Made by a program: the position numbers and the translations under genes. DNA of 54,220 nt. Origin: Halocafeteria seosinensis. Lineage: Eukaryota; Sar; Bigyra; Bicosoecida. How positions within the stretch are numbered: position 1 is the stretch's first letter; each line of letters begins with the position of its first letter. Shown here in pieces: positions 19,467-29,878 of the stretch. The notes under the pieces were generated by a model. It was not told the origin of the DNA and did no database searches. It saw nothing but the letters and a program-made list of their open reading frames with translations. The DNA lies in assembly GCA_001687465.1 (NCBI GenBank), contig LVLI01000088.1, forward strand, positions 1-54,220, read 5' to 3'.

Positions 19467-22400
19467 ATGACGACGAACGGTATGGGTGCTTCGCCTACCC
19501 TCGAGGAGGCTCTGCGGCTGTCATTGGAGCCCAACAATGCCAGTCGCATTCAGGCGGAGCAGGCTGTCAAGCAGTGGATGAAGGACTCTAATGCTTCATT
19601 CACGCTCGTTCAGATCATTCAAAGCTCTCCTCACGAAAGTGCACGGCATTTAGCAGCTCTGCTGCTCCGGAGAAAGGTCAATTCCATCTGGAAACGCTTG
19701 GATGAGGCGCATCAACGTGAACTGAAACAGGTAATCTCAGGCTATTATGCTCCTCTACAATGGAATTTTTGACGAACTTCCCTCAACAACACGTGTGTCA
19801 TACAGATTGTGATCAACAGAATGACGGAAGAGCCGTCCCGAGGCGTCCGAAGAGGACTAGTCGGCGTAGCGTGCAGTCTGGCCAAACACCAAATACCCTC
19901 CAACAACTGGCCCGAATTATGGCAGGTACGTATGTCTGACGCAATGCTTGAAACCAATCATAATTTGCACTACGCTTTGCGCCGGTGGTGCTTGATGGTG
20001 CAGTTTCTTGGGACTTGCACACAGCACACCAATTCCGAAGCTCGGGAGATGGGCTTCTTCCTGTTGAGTGAACTGGGACTTACCATCTTGGACTCGTTGG
20101 TGGACCAATACGAAAGCATACTTCCTGTATTTGTGAACGGCATGCAAGATTCAGATTCGTCTGTTCGGACTCTAGCTTTGCGGGGTTTCTCCATCTTTGC
20201 AGCTGGGCTGCTCCAGTCCGAAGCTATTGACAAACTGGCGGATACCATCCCTGTGGTTATGTCTTGTCTGGACGATTGTTTAGGGCAAGGAGAAGAACAA
20301 GTTGCAGTAGATGCCTTGGATACTTTGAGCGAACTCGTCATCATTGACGTGAAACTAGTAGAACGGCATTTGCAAAGGATATGTAAAACTCTCACAGATT
20401 GCATATCGAGTGATGAAATCATGCCACCGCCAAAAGTCTCCGCTTCGGAAGTTCTGAAGACGTTGATTGAGCAATATCCGAAAAAACTCGCCAAATCAGG
20501 TTATATCACACAGTTGATTCCCCTACTCATGAGTATCGCGGCAAAGAATAGTACCGATCCAAACTTAGAAGCTGAACTTCCAGGGGAGTATCTTGGCGGT
20601 ATTCACCACGGTAATACCAAGCCAGCGGACGAGGATGAAGATGAGGAAGATGAGAATGTAAAAATTGTGAGCCTATGTGGGCGCTTAATTGATACGATTG
20701 CCCTGAACTGTAGCCCGAAGAAAGTATGGAATTGTGTTTCCGCCACATGTTCGGCGTGTCTTGGAAGCCAGGATTGGCGGCAACGGAAAGCTGCTTTGAT
20801 GGCGCTGGCCATGGTAGCTGAAGGATGCAGGGAGTCGTTGCTCGAGCATTTGGAGCAGCCTCTCCAGTACATATGCCACGGAACTCAGGATAGCGTCCCG
20901 GCTGTGAGGGAGGCTTCTTTCTGGGCGTTGGGACAGTTTGCCGAACAACTAATGCCTCATATTGCTTACCATCACGAGACTATGCTTCCTCCACTATTAT
21001 ACGGAGTCCGGGACGGCAGCCAACGTGTTGCTGAGAGAGCAATGTTTGCCCTCGAGGCGTACTCGGAAAACCTAGAGCAAGACGTTATATGTAAACATAT
21101 GCGACAGATACTTCAAACGCTCTATGCGGCGCTCAATACTCCGAAGGCGAGCTCCATGCAAGCGTACGCTATTTCAGCTCTAGCATCTGTCGCCATTGCG
21201 GCCAAGGAAGATTTCCAGCCGTATTTTCACCATGTTCTTCCTAGGATCATTGAATATATACAGGATACGGATGAGGCTAATAGTTCTCTACGTGCAAAAG
21301 CGATTGACTGCCTAGGCCATGTTTGCGCTGCCGTGGGAAAAGAATACTTTGATACGATAAAAAACCAGGGCTACGATATCCTTGCGTTGGTTAGTCAGGC
21401 GTCTTCAGCTGAAGATTTGGAGGTCCAAGAGTCGGTATTTTCGTTCTTTGGCCAGATTGCCTCAGTTCTGAAAGCTGATTTTGCCCCGGTCATGCACAAA
21501 CTGTTTGATTCTTTAGCAGAAACTGCAAATTCCTCTGATGGCATCGAAACCTCTTCGAGGTTCATGAGAGAGAACGATGACGATTTCACGAATAAGTTCT
21601 TGGACAGGGATGACGATGATGATCTTGATGACGGCAACCATGTTCTGACAAGTTTCCATGCACACTCTGACGTTTTGGATCTCAAAGAAACAGCCGTTGC
21701 AACACTTGGGATGTGTGCCCATCATTTGGGAGCTGCATTTCAGCCCTGGGCTGAGAAAACGTACAACATGCTTATGGAGAACCATCTCTCTCACCATCAT
21801 GAACCAATTCGGCAGCATGCTGTAACTTCCCTCCAGTACGTCATAGAAAGCATTTACTACAACGAATGTACTGACACGCTGAGCGACGGATTCAAGCAGC
21901 TCAGAGACAATACTTTAACGGAGTTTGTCATGATTCTGAAAAGCGAAGAAGACTTGGAGGTGTGCGGGAGAGTCTGTGATGCCTTGCGATTCCTTTGTAC
22001 TATTTCGAACGGTGTGATCGTTGAATCTCATGTAAAAGCTATTATGGAACAACTCCGCACAATGCTCGACGGAGAAGCGATGTGCCAACAGGATGCGGAT
22101 GACGAAGATAGTGAGGATGAAGAGGGAGGGCAAAAGAGTCAAGCTCAGGTGCTCATCGATAGTGTAATTGAACTCATCGCGGGATTCGCCAAGACATTTG
22201 GCCGCTATCTCGATGAAATGTTTGCGACATTGTTTCCTTCTTTAGTCGAGTATACAAAAAGGAAAAACTCAGCGCTTGATAGGGCGATGGTAATTGGACT
22301 TTTTGCTGAAGTTCTCGGCTATTTTGGTGGAGATGTCTTTGCTAACCGTTATCAGTCAGCACTACAAATAATTATGGATGGACTATCCGACGAATCACCG

Positions 22401-22937
22401 CTGGTAACAAGGAATTCTCTATTCGGAATCGGCCAAACTGCGCAAGAATGCCCACAAGTGGCCAAAGACTTGATTCCCAAATACCTTCCCATCATAGCAG
22501 GTTTTACAGATCCAGAGAAAATATCGGACAGAGCGGTTCTTGAGAACGCTGCTGGCGCGATTGGAAGATTCATTCACAAATTCTGGGATAGCGGACTAGT
22601 TGATGTTTCACATTACTTGCCTTGTCTTCTTCGTGTGCTTCCTGTCGAAGACGATTTTCAGGAGAATGAAACGATTTATAGCACATTGCTTTTGATTCTA
22701 GAGAAACAGCCAGCACTAGTGGACCCTTATGCGGATAAATTCGTTGCAGTTTTGCACCACGATTTATCAAGAGACAACAAAAAGGAAAGTCTTAGCATAG
22801 AAACCAAACGAAGATTCGCGCATCTGCTTCAAAGCGGCAATCTACCAAGTCTCGTCAAGGCTATCCAGAACCTGCCAGCTGCTGAGCAAAAGGAATTAGC
22901 AGCCCAATTACAAGCCAATGCGGCGGAAGTCCGCTAA
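19467..22937 (+). CDS. IPO4: Importin-4-like karyopherin beta
   Basis: Exons 19467-19730, 19806-19925 and 20004-22937 encode about 1,105 residues, the usual size of importin-4/importin-5 type receptors. The N-terminus matches the family start (SRIQAEQAVKQWMKD, then ARHLAALLLRRKVNSIWKRL), followed by HEAT repeats such as SVRTLALRGFSIFAAGLL, QDSVPAVREASFWALGQFAE and DESPLVTRNSLFGIGQTAQE. Acidic linkers (DEDEDEEDEN; DDDDDLDD; DEDSEDEEGG) are typical of Ran-dependent importins. It carries cargo such as histones and ribosomal proteins into the nucleus. Intron 2 (19926-20003) is 78 bp without an in-frame stop, so it can be mistaken for coding; removal joins NWPELWQ to FLGTCTQHTN, as expected for importin-4. 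The start is favoured by family length. The stop is 8 bp from the stop of the convergent DENN gene. Confidence 0.93.
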
Positions 22938-22945
22938 GGTGTTGA

Positions 22946-25900
22946 CTATTTGCCTAGTGCCTCAAGTTTGCCGCGCAATGTGGCCAACGTTTCTGAATTG
23001 CTCATTTTCGGTTCTTCACGGTCATGCTGTTTGAAGATTGATCTGAAGTCGGTGTGTTCTGACGAGTAGGGTGTATCCTGTCCTCCCTCGTTCTTTGATT
23101 TGCTCTGAATATGCTTGAGCCACGAAGTCAGAATGTGATGAAACTCATCCAGTTCTTCTAGCGAGCGCTGAATGACCTCCTTAATACTATCAGAATTATG
23201 AGCACCAACGATTCGTGAATATCCGGAGCCCCTTTTGGGATTCGACTTCTGCATACCGTCCTGGGCCTGTCGTATCCCTTTCTTGATGTTAGCGAATGTA
23301 TCATTGAGCGATTTCTCAATGGAGCTCACAGTATTTGGGGGTTCAATTTTTTCGAGTTCCGCACCAAGGTCACCTGTATTTTGTATCGTCGCCATCATGT
23401 CCTCAGAGTGTGTTCGTTGCCTCGAATTCCTCAATTCGTTTACCGGCAAATCCGCAAGCAACTCGTGCAGAGAATCTATATAATACTCCTGCTCTTGGGC
23501 TGTTTCCTCGAGATTGTTGACCGTACTATTACTTTGAGATAGCTTTGATTCCAACTGTTCAATCCTCCGAGAAAGTTGATCTTTTTGGGCTTCATCCTTT
23601 TCAGCCCCTTTCTCTAGCCGTTTCGCTCTCTGACGATACATTGTCCGCTCGTCCGCCACTTGTTTCAACGCATTCAATATGTTACTCTCCTCATACATCA
23701 AACGTTTTACCAGTTTTTTCATGTCCTCCGATTGCTTTCGATAATGCTCTAGTTCGTCAGGCGTAGACTTTACGTACAGTCTACTGTCGCTTTGGCTGCG
23801 GCCCCGTAACGGCTGTTCACCGGAACGAAACGGCACCGAAACGGGAATGTTACGCCCATCCAATGGGAAACGATGTAATACAGTAACCTCGGTAGACGCC
23901 ATATATCTGCTTCTTGGATGTAGCAACGTATGATGTTTCACATCGCTTACAGGTGCGGACGACAAATGCACATGTGGTAGCTTATGTCGCGGTTCTAGAT
24001 AACCGTACACGAGCATTGTGCCTTCTATGCCTTGTCGAACCAAAGAGCTGGCCCTTCCATCGGATCCACTGCGAGGGTCTCTTAGAGGCTGAAGGGCTGT
24101 CTCGAGCCACGACTTCATCGAATCGTGGATATTGGCTACCCATTCCCATCGTTGACTTGCAACCCATGGAGGAAGCCGCTGGCTTCCTGGTACTCGTCGG
24201 TTTTGCATTTCATGCTGTAGGCCCCAGTAGAGATCCATATCGAACTGTGATACACCACCATTGTCAATTTTAACGTTGCCATCCTGTAGCAAGCAAGGTA
24301 TACTGTTGAATACACGACGTTGCCCGACGTCCATAGCCTTGGTTCCAGATTGAGAGAAAATGACGTTCAGGCAGTAAAAGGGGTCCACTACTGAGTCGTC
24401 TATCAGCCTTTTCGCTGCACTATATGCCTTCCGAATAGGAGAATCAGCGCTCTCTTCAGTTCGCATGTCACACACATCTTGCATTGATGACAGTGACATC
24501 AAAAGAAGTTTAGAAGGAGGTGGAGCATTCCGCTTCACTTCCACGAGAGTTCGGGAAAAGTAGGTGTGATAATTCGTCCGCGCTCCGTGAAGCACTCTAT
24601 CCTGTGCTCGATGTCTTCCGATGATCTCACGGAATTCGTCTAGACCAGAAATTTGGGGGCGTGCTTCAATTATGTCACGGTCTAAGTCAACGACCAAGAA
24701 GTTGTCTAGTCCCTCTTCGAAATTTGCCAATTGCGACAGATTAGTTAACATTCCTAGAATTGCGGGAACTGGAGAGCCGATGATTTCAATTCGATCAGTT
24801 GGTAGCACAGGAATATACACATTGACCCACTGAAGGGGATCCAGCGACAGCCGCAGCCCTTCACAGCACCCACCAAGGCGCCACAAACTAAAAGAACGCA
24901 CAAGCAAGCTGCACTCGCGGAGCAAGCAATAGAGTATAACGAAGTAAGTCTCGTAACTTATACAAGAGAAAAGCGTTGCAAATGAAAGGTTGAACATTTG
25001 GTTCTCGCTGTATTGTTTCGGAATCAAAGCCACCTCCCTTAAGCAAATTTGTGTGAGATTCACCTGTGGTGCTTTGCCTACATTTCCCCACTTCAAATTA
25101 GTACCTGCACTCCACAACAACATGCTGGAGTTGAGTAAACAATGCAAATAAAATGACGTTTCCAAACACTGACATATTTTCATTGCAACTTCTTCGAACG
25201 ATGCTTTTCCATAACTCGTCCTCGACCTGATCGAGTCGAAAGCAGGAACACCGAAGCACGATGGCGGTTCCGAATACTGCTCGTACAAATCCTTAAGTAT
25301 GGCCCTCATCGTATCGGGAAGAAAATGGCGACTAATAAGTGCAATGACGATTCCGTGCTTTTGGAGAACGAATCCGTCCGGAGGTCTGAAGACTTCTGAC
25401 ATTCGCCGACTTCTCGAGATGGTAGTATTAGTCCGAGACGGTATCTTGGCGCTATTGCCGGATGAATGTCGCGTGTGATGGGAAGATTCCGACACAGCCG
25501 AAGTCGTACGCCGCAAGTTCTTGTTGGATTGGCCATCACTACCGTGAGGAGGCAATCCTGAAGTGCTTTGGGTGTGAGGCACGGTAATGTGTGGCGATTG
25601 GTGGTGCGAATCTGATTCAGACGCCGCACTTTGCGTTTGTGTATCCACAGCCTGGGACGCAAAGTCTTCCATGTAGACGAATCCTACGTACAGTTTGGAC
25701 GCATCCTGCCCCGTCATAACAGTAAAGTAAAACTCGCCTTCTGGAACTGTCACGTCGTGCCCCATGGGAATACAAAAATCAGCAGTTTCATCCGGCAAAG
25801 TCACTCGTCCTTCACTCTGAACCGAGGATGGCGAGGGGATTTGACGGCATAATATCGCTCGATCCGTTCCATCCTTGGCCGGGTCAGGGTCCCCGTGACG

Positions 25901-26296
25901 TACTATCAACACGTACTCGAATAGAGGCCTCTGTTGCTCTTCGCCGTCGATATCGTCGTCTTCCTCCTCCTCGCTGTCCTCATCGCCGCTGGGTGGTTCC
26001 GAGATGGCGGGGAGGTCTTCGGTCTCATGCTCTCTGCTGCTCGATGTCCGGACGCTGAGACTATGCTGTGTCGTTGCACGATCTCTACCTTGACTATTAC
26101 TGCGATGGGCGCCCTGCGTCTGTGCATTCGAGCCACTGGCATTGGGGGAGCCAGATCTCATGTAAGAGGCTCCAGGGGGAGCCGATCGACTGGACAACAT
26201 TTGCTCTGCCTCCCTGTACATGCCAAGACAAGAACAAAAGTTATACAACCCAAGAGTCATTAGAAAATGGCACGCAGTTGGTAGGTTAACCGTCAT
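22946..26296 (-). CDS. DENN-domain Rab guanine-nucleotide exchange factor
   Basis: A single 1,116-codon minus-strand reading frame without obvious introns. After a disordered, Ser-rich and acidic N-terminus (GDEDSEEEEDDDIDG) comes a uDENN segment (PLFEYVLIVRHGDPDP, about residue 124). The cDENN core (YFVILYCLLRECSLLVRSF, then WVNVYIPVLPTDRIEIIGSP, about 440-520) and a dDENN segment (NFLVVDLDRDIIEARP, about 530-580) follow. The C-terminal third holds a coiled coil (ILNALKQVADERTMYRQRAK, continuing through heptads to ELLADLP, about 840-945) and a basic/Ser tail. DENN modules activate Rab GTPases on membranes; the coiled coil suggests dimerisation or effector binding. Subfamily is unclear. Translation could also begin at the ATG near 26221, 25 codons later. 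A 575-bp interval separates its start from the divergent RhoGAP gene. Confidence 0.85.
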   Translation of the reverse strand: MTVNLPTACHFLMTLGLYNFCSCLGMYREAEQMLSSRSAPPGASYMRSGSPNASGSNAQTQGAHRSNSQGRDRATTQHSLSVRTSSSREHETEDLPAISEPPSGDEDSEEEEDDDIDGEEQQRPLFEYVLIVRHGDPDPAKDGTDRAILCRQIPSPSSVQSEGRVTLPDETADFCIPMGHDVTVPEGEFYFTVMTGQDASKLYVGFVYMEDFASQAVDTQTQSAASESDSHHQSPHITVPHTQSTSGLPPHGSDGQSNKNLRRTTSAVSESSHHTRHSSGNSAKIPSRTNTTISRSRRMSEVFRPPDGFVLQKHGIVIALISRHFLPDTMRAILKDLYEQYSEPPSCFGVPAFDSIRSRTSYGKASFEEVAMKICQCLETSFYLHCLLNSSMLLWSAGTNLKWGNVGKAPQVNLTQICLREVALIPKQYSENQMFNLSFATLFSCISYETYFVILYCLLRECSLLVRSFSLWRLGGCCEGLRLSLDPLQWVNVYIPVLPTDRIEIIGSPVPAILGMLTNLSQLANFEEGLDNFLVVDLDRDIIEARPQISGLDEFREIIGRHRAQDRVLHGARTNYHTYFSRTLVEVKRNAPPPSKLLLMSLSSMQDVCDMRTEESADSPIRKAYSAAKRLIDDSVVDPFYCLNVIFSQSGTKAMDVGQRRVFNSIPCLLQDGNVKIDNGGVSQFDMDLYWGLQHEMQNRRVPGSQRLPPWVASQRWEWVANIHDSMKSWLETALQPLRDPRSGSDGRASSLVRQGIEGTMLVYGYLEPRHKLPHVHLSSAPVSDVKHHTLLHPRSRYMASTEVTVLHRFPLDGRNIPVSVPFRSGEQPLRGRSQSDSRLYVKSTPDELEHYRKQSEDMKKLVKRLMYEESNILNALKQVADERTMYRQRAKRLEKGAEKDEAQKDQLSRRIEQLESKLSQSNSTVNNLEETAQEQEYYIDSLHELLADLPVNELRNSRQRTHSEDMMATIQNTGDLGAELEKIEPPNTVSSIEKSLNDTFANIKKGIRQAQDGMQKSNPKRGSGYSRIVGAHNSDSIKEVIQRSLEELDEFHHILTSWLKHIQSKSKNEGGQDTPYSSEHTDFRSIFKQHDREEPKMSNSETLATLRGKLEALGK

Positions 26297-26871
26297 TTAC
26301 TTCGGTCGCATCTTGCGACTTCCACGGGGCCGCCGGAAGTTCCCGGAACGGAATCCATTGCACACAGTCTGGACCACTGCCCACAAGCTATGGTACAGGA
26401 GAGTCTACTGTACGTTCGGGACGAAGTGAGTGCCTACTGGCGAGATCGTCGGAGAGATATTTTACAGGACAACGCAACCATGCTCGGCTGAGACGTGGAT
26501 GACATGAGAGCGATGGGTCTTCGATGCACCGCACGCCCTACAGCTGCTGGTAGCAATCGTATTGCATTAGTATGTGGCTAGATTCGACAATGTTGGGCAT
26601 TGTATACGATGCGCGATGATCATCTCCGAACCCGGGTGAAGAGTACCTTGTATTCGGAAGGAGGTATGTTTCATGATGTTCGTCGTTAACTGCACCAAAC
26701 TCTGAGCGCAGCGGAAAGGCAGTTCGCATGAGGATGTGAGGTTGAACTTACTTTATAAGAGTCGTTCCGAAGCTGCTACAGGCCTGTTGATGGCATTGGT
26801 AGCTTATAGGTAGATGATGAAGAAGATGCGAGGTCCGTTCATGCACCCAAATTGTAAACAAGAGAGATACC
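26297..26871. promoter_or_regulatory. Divergent promoter interval, DENN gene / RhoGAP gene
   Basis: 575 bp lie between the two divergent start codons. Small open frames on both strands lack recognisable features. Promoters and 5' leaders of both genes are presumably here; I identify no specific site. Confidence 0.45.
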
Positions 26872-29226
26872 ATGAGCAGTGAAGCTTCTGAAGGACATAG
26901 TGGAATCCATGCGACCGCCACGTCGCACGATCAAGATGATACGGATGCTATGAATGTCTTACAGAGGTAAGCACAGTTTCGCTCCTAACAACCATAGAAA
27001 AATTCACTCTATTCATCTCATCTTGCATTGATGTAGTGACAGCTACTTGACAGGAGAGACAGAGGATGAAGACTATCAGGAATTCATTGCACGGTGCATC
27101 CGAGGACGGCATCCCATTCGGATATGGTCTTTATATCAGCGCACGTTAGATAGATTGATGTTAACAAGTGGTATGTTGTGTGCAAGTGCGTGGGTATTCT
27201 TCACGTTCTTCTGGACGACTTCGCAGACGGTGGAAGTAGATCACAGCACCGAGGAAGACTTGGTTTTGGCCGGAGTGTTAAGAATTGGGCTTTCAGGACC
27301 ATGAGAAAGAAAAGCAACAAGCACAAGGTCGAACAAAGCCCACAGTTTCAAAACTTTCAGAGTATTGTTTCTAGTAAAGGCTCCGCTACCTCTGTAGAGG
27401 AATCCTTAGGAAATAACTGGGAGGCCATTCAGGAGTTCTTGGACGGGTTGCATACGTAAGGCAGTGTGCGGTGCGCGCACCAAGAGTCTCTCGTACAGTC
27501 AATCCCGGTAACACTTGCAGATTTGATAGCGAGTGCCGCCTTCGCAGTCTCTACCAAATGACGGCTTCACCGTCGGGTGACTTACGGTTCAGCCACTATA
27601 TTTCCACGCCTGTGATAGCACGGTCCAACGTCCATCTGGAAGACCCAAGCGTATCTAATGTAAGTAGTATTTTGCTGAACCTTAAACGCACAGTTTGGTC
27701 TCGATGAATAGATGAAGTTCAGATGGCATTGGAGGAAGACTGCTTCGAAGAATTCTTGGCCTCTGTTTATGCTGCAAACGTAGCAAACTCCAATTCTTCG
27801 GTCCCCAATATTCCCCAAGTGCCGTGTTCGGAGGATATTCACCACAGTGTGCGAGCTATCAACGTTGGGAGCCAACAAATAGAAGTAAGACTCAGTCTGC
27901 TGGCTCACTACTGTATTTCAAAATATTGATTGACAAGTCTTCCATGGGCTCAGGCCAAGCTCGATGCATTTTGCGTGGCACCCGCATTGGTGGTGCAGGT
28001 CGACGTAACGCCAAAAGAATTACAACTGGCAATGGTAAGCTGCTGCAGCACAAAGTGTTCCTCGGAATGGAAACGGGACCGCTGCTATCACGTATGAAAA
28101 TGGTTCAGGGAGAAGACACCACCGTAGGGTTAACGATCCGAATTGATCAACCTAACACCGAAGCTGAAATCTTACTGGTAGCTCATGTAGGAGAGACTTC
28201 AGGTTTAGCTTTACCTATCGCCATTTTTGCTCGTACCGGGAACCAACTTTTTGGAGTAGACGCAAGATACCTGGAAACGTCATATGATGCTATTCCGTCG
28301 ATGGAGAGTCTTGGATCCCCTATGGGTGGCTTTGATCCCGTAAAGAGTTTGCTTCCCGAGGAAGCAGCTGCGGGTCGAGATGCTTATCGTATACCACGAG
28401 CCCTCAAAATGCTTCGAACGCATTTGTGGGCAGTTCATGGGCATACAAAGGTAACCCAGTGCTAGAGTGCTCCTTACTTGAGTAGTTACCTCCCTGATCA
28501 TTTATGATACAGGAAGGCATTTTTCGTCTTTCTCCAGAATTCAGGCTAAAGGAAAGGGTGCAACAAATGTTAGAGCATGGAGAATTCTCCCCAGGCCAAG
28601 AGGGCATACCTGCTGAGGTTGTTGCTAGCCTCATGAAGGTAAGAGATGGTTTGGCATCCATCGACTAACGTGACTATTCTTCATTCTGACTCTTTGAATC
28701 TGGTGCAACGTTCAGAATTTCTTCGCGAAGCTACCTAAGCCTCCGCTCGATTGGATTCCCTCCGGGGATTTGGTAACAACAAACTCGAAAGAACGCCTTC
28801 TCGAAGTGCTGCAGGAGAACATCCCACCGCTAGAAAGAGAGTGTTTGGTAGGTTGACGCCGGCAAATGGAGCTAGTGCCCTGGAAATATGCAGATTGGTT
28901 CGTGGATTGATTCCGCAGCTATGGCTAGGTGAAATGCTCAGTAGAATAAGTGAATTCGAAAATCTGAACAAAATGAACTCCGCGGTTCTCGCAACGGTGT
29001 GGGCTCCTTCTCTGGTTTCGGCGGATAGTGCAACTACTAATCCCGCAGAAGCATTTTCGGTAAGCCAAAGGGCATGTATTCAAGCTGTTGTATGACAATA
29101 CGGTTGTTACACCATTGAAGTGCGATTCGAACCTCGCAGGGCCTTCAGCGCATTATCCAGCTGATGACAATGCTTCTGGATTGTACAACGGACGAGCGCC
29201 AGTCCATTCGTCCATCCGTGAAGTAG
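26872..29226 (+). CDS. CRIB/RhoGAP protein resembling plant RopGAPs
   Basis: Eleven exons (26872-26966, 27037-27170, 27227-27455, 27521-27659, 27723-27884, 27954-28034, 28109-28450, 28513-28638, 28716-28847, 28919-29059, 29140-29226) join in frame to about 555 residues. The RhoGAP domain (about 375-540) has the arginine-finger motif EGIFRLSPEF (Arg399), VVASLMKNFFAKLPKPPLDW, and NKMNSAVLATVWAPSL. It stimulates GTP hydrolysis on Rho/Rac/ROP GTPases, controlling actin and polarity. A CRIB-like motif (ISTPVIARSNVHLE, about 181) and an FGVDARYLETSYD segment before the GAP domain recall the CRIB-RhoGAP layout of plant RopGAPs. Exon 10 was set to start at 28919 rather than 28894 because only that acceptor keeps phase and restores the helix before NKM. 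The N-terminal third is not recognised. Confidence 0.86.
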
Positions 29227-29227
29227 G

Positions 29228-29803
29228 ATGGCCTTCTGGGCTGGTGTATACTTCGTACACTCCCTCTATGCGCATGAAGTCGCTGGTTCCGCAGGGCTAG
29301 TCACTTCAACAGCAGTAAATGGAAAATGGCTGGGTGATGGTGAAAGCCCTTGTATTTTGAGAGTCCATTCCTCTGGTTTGTGTATTGGCTGCTCGGAAGC
29401 GCCGGAAGACAAATGTATTGAGACACTAGTACATTGCTCAGGACCATTTGATAGCTGGGGCGTGATTCCTGAGCACTATCATCCGTTTACAAAACGTGTG
29501 AATATAGGTATTCTGGGTGAATGCGCGCTTCCTGGTATGGTGCAGATCGTAACTCTCTATGCTGTCGTGTCATCAAGCCTTGGTGACCAACGATTGAAAC
29601 CTATGTTTCCGCTTTATTTCATAGTCACTTGGCGATACAATCGGAGCCGCGTGTGTGCGTACTGCAAGGGTCAGCTGGTAATGCCCTGTTTCTCCTTTCT
29701 GGTGCAGTTTTCGGAAGTCCGACGAGGCCATAACCGTGACACCAGTAACGAATGGATGGGCCAAACACCACACATGTGTTTCACAGGTGTCTTAAGCGCA
29801 TGA
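29228..29803 (+). CDS. Doubtful hypothetical ORF downstream of RhoGAP
   Basis: An uninterrupted 191-codon frame begins with an ATG two bases after the RhoGAP stop and ends 76 bp before the end of the convergent hydroxylase gene. The first 20 residues are mildly hydrophobic, and about ten cysteines occur (for example SGLCIGCSEAPEDKC and RVCAYCKGQ). I recognise no domain. Its position inside the expected RhoGAP 3' untranslated region argues against an independent gene; an alternative last exon or chance frame is possible. Confidence 0.22.
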   Translation: MAFWAGVYFVHSLYAHEVAGSAGLVTSTAVNGKWLGDGESPCILRVHSSGLCIGCSEAPEDKCIETLVHCSGPFDSWGVIPEHYHPFTKRVNIGILGECALPGMVQIVTLYAVVSSSLGDQRLKPMFPLYFIVTWRYNRSRVCAYCKGQLVMPCFSFLVQFSEVRRGHNRDTSNEWMGQTPHMCFTGVLSA

Positions 29804-29878
29804 AAACATGGCTACCGTTTTTGGTGGACAACATAAGATCCCAGGTCCAATCGTTCGTCCGTTAGATTGCGCCGATCC

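Noticed and set aside
23914-24273. Plus-strand 119-codon ORF
   Set aside because: It is antisense to the DENN gene, whose frame has clear domain homology.
29105-29140. tRNA T-arm-like sequence (GTTCGAATC) on the minus strand
   Set aside because: It lies inside intron 10 of the RhoGAP gene, has only a 4-bp stem, and no acceptor, D or anticodon arms can be placed around it.
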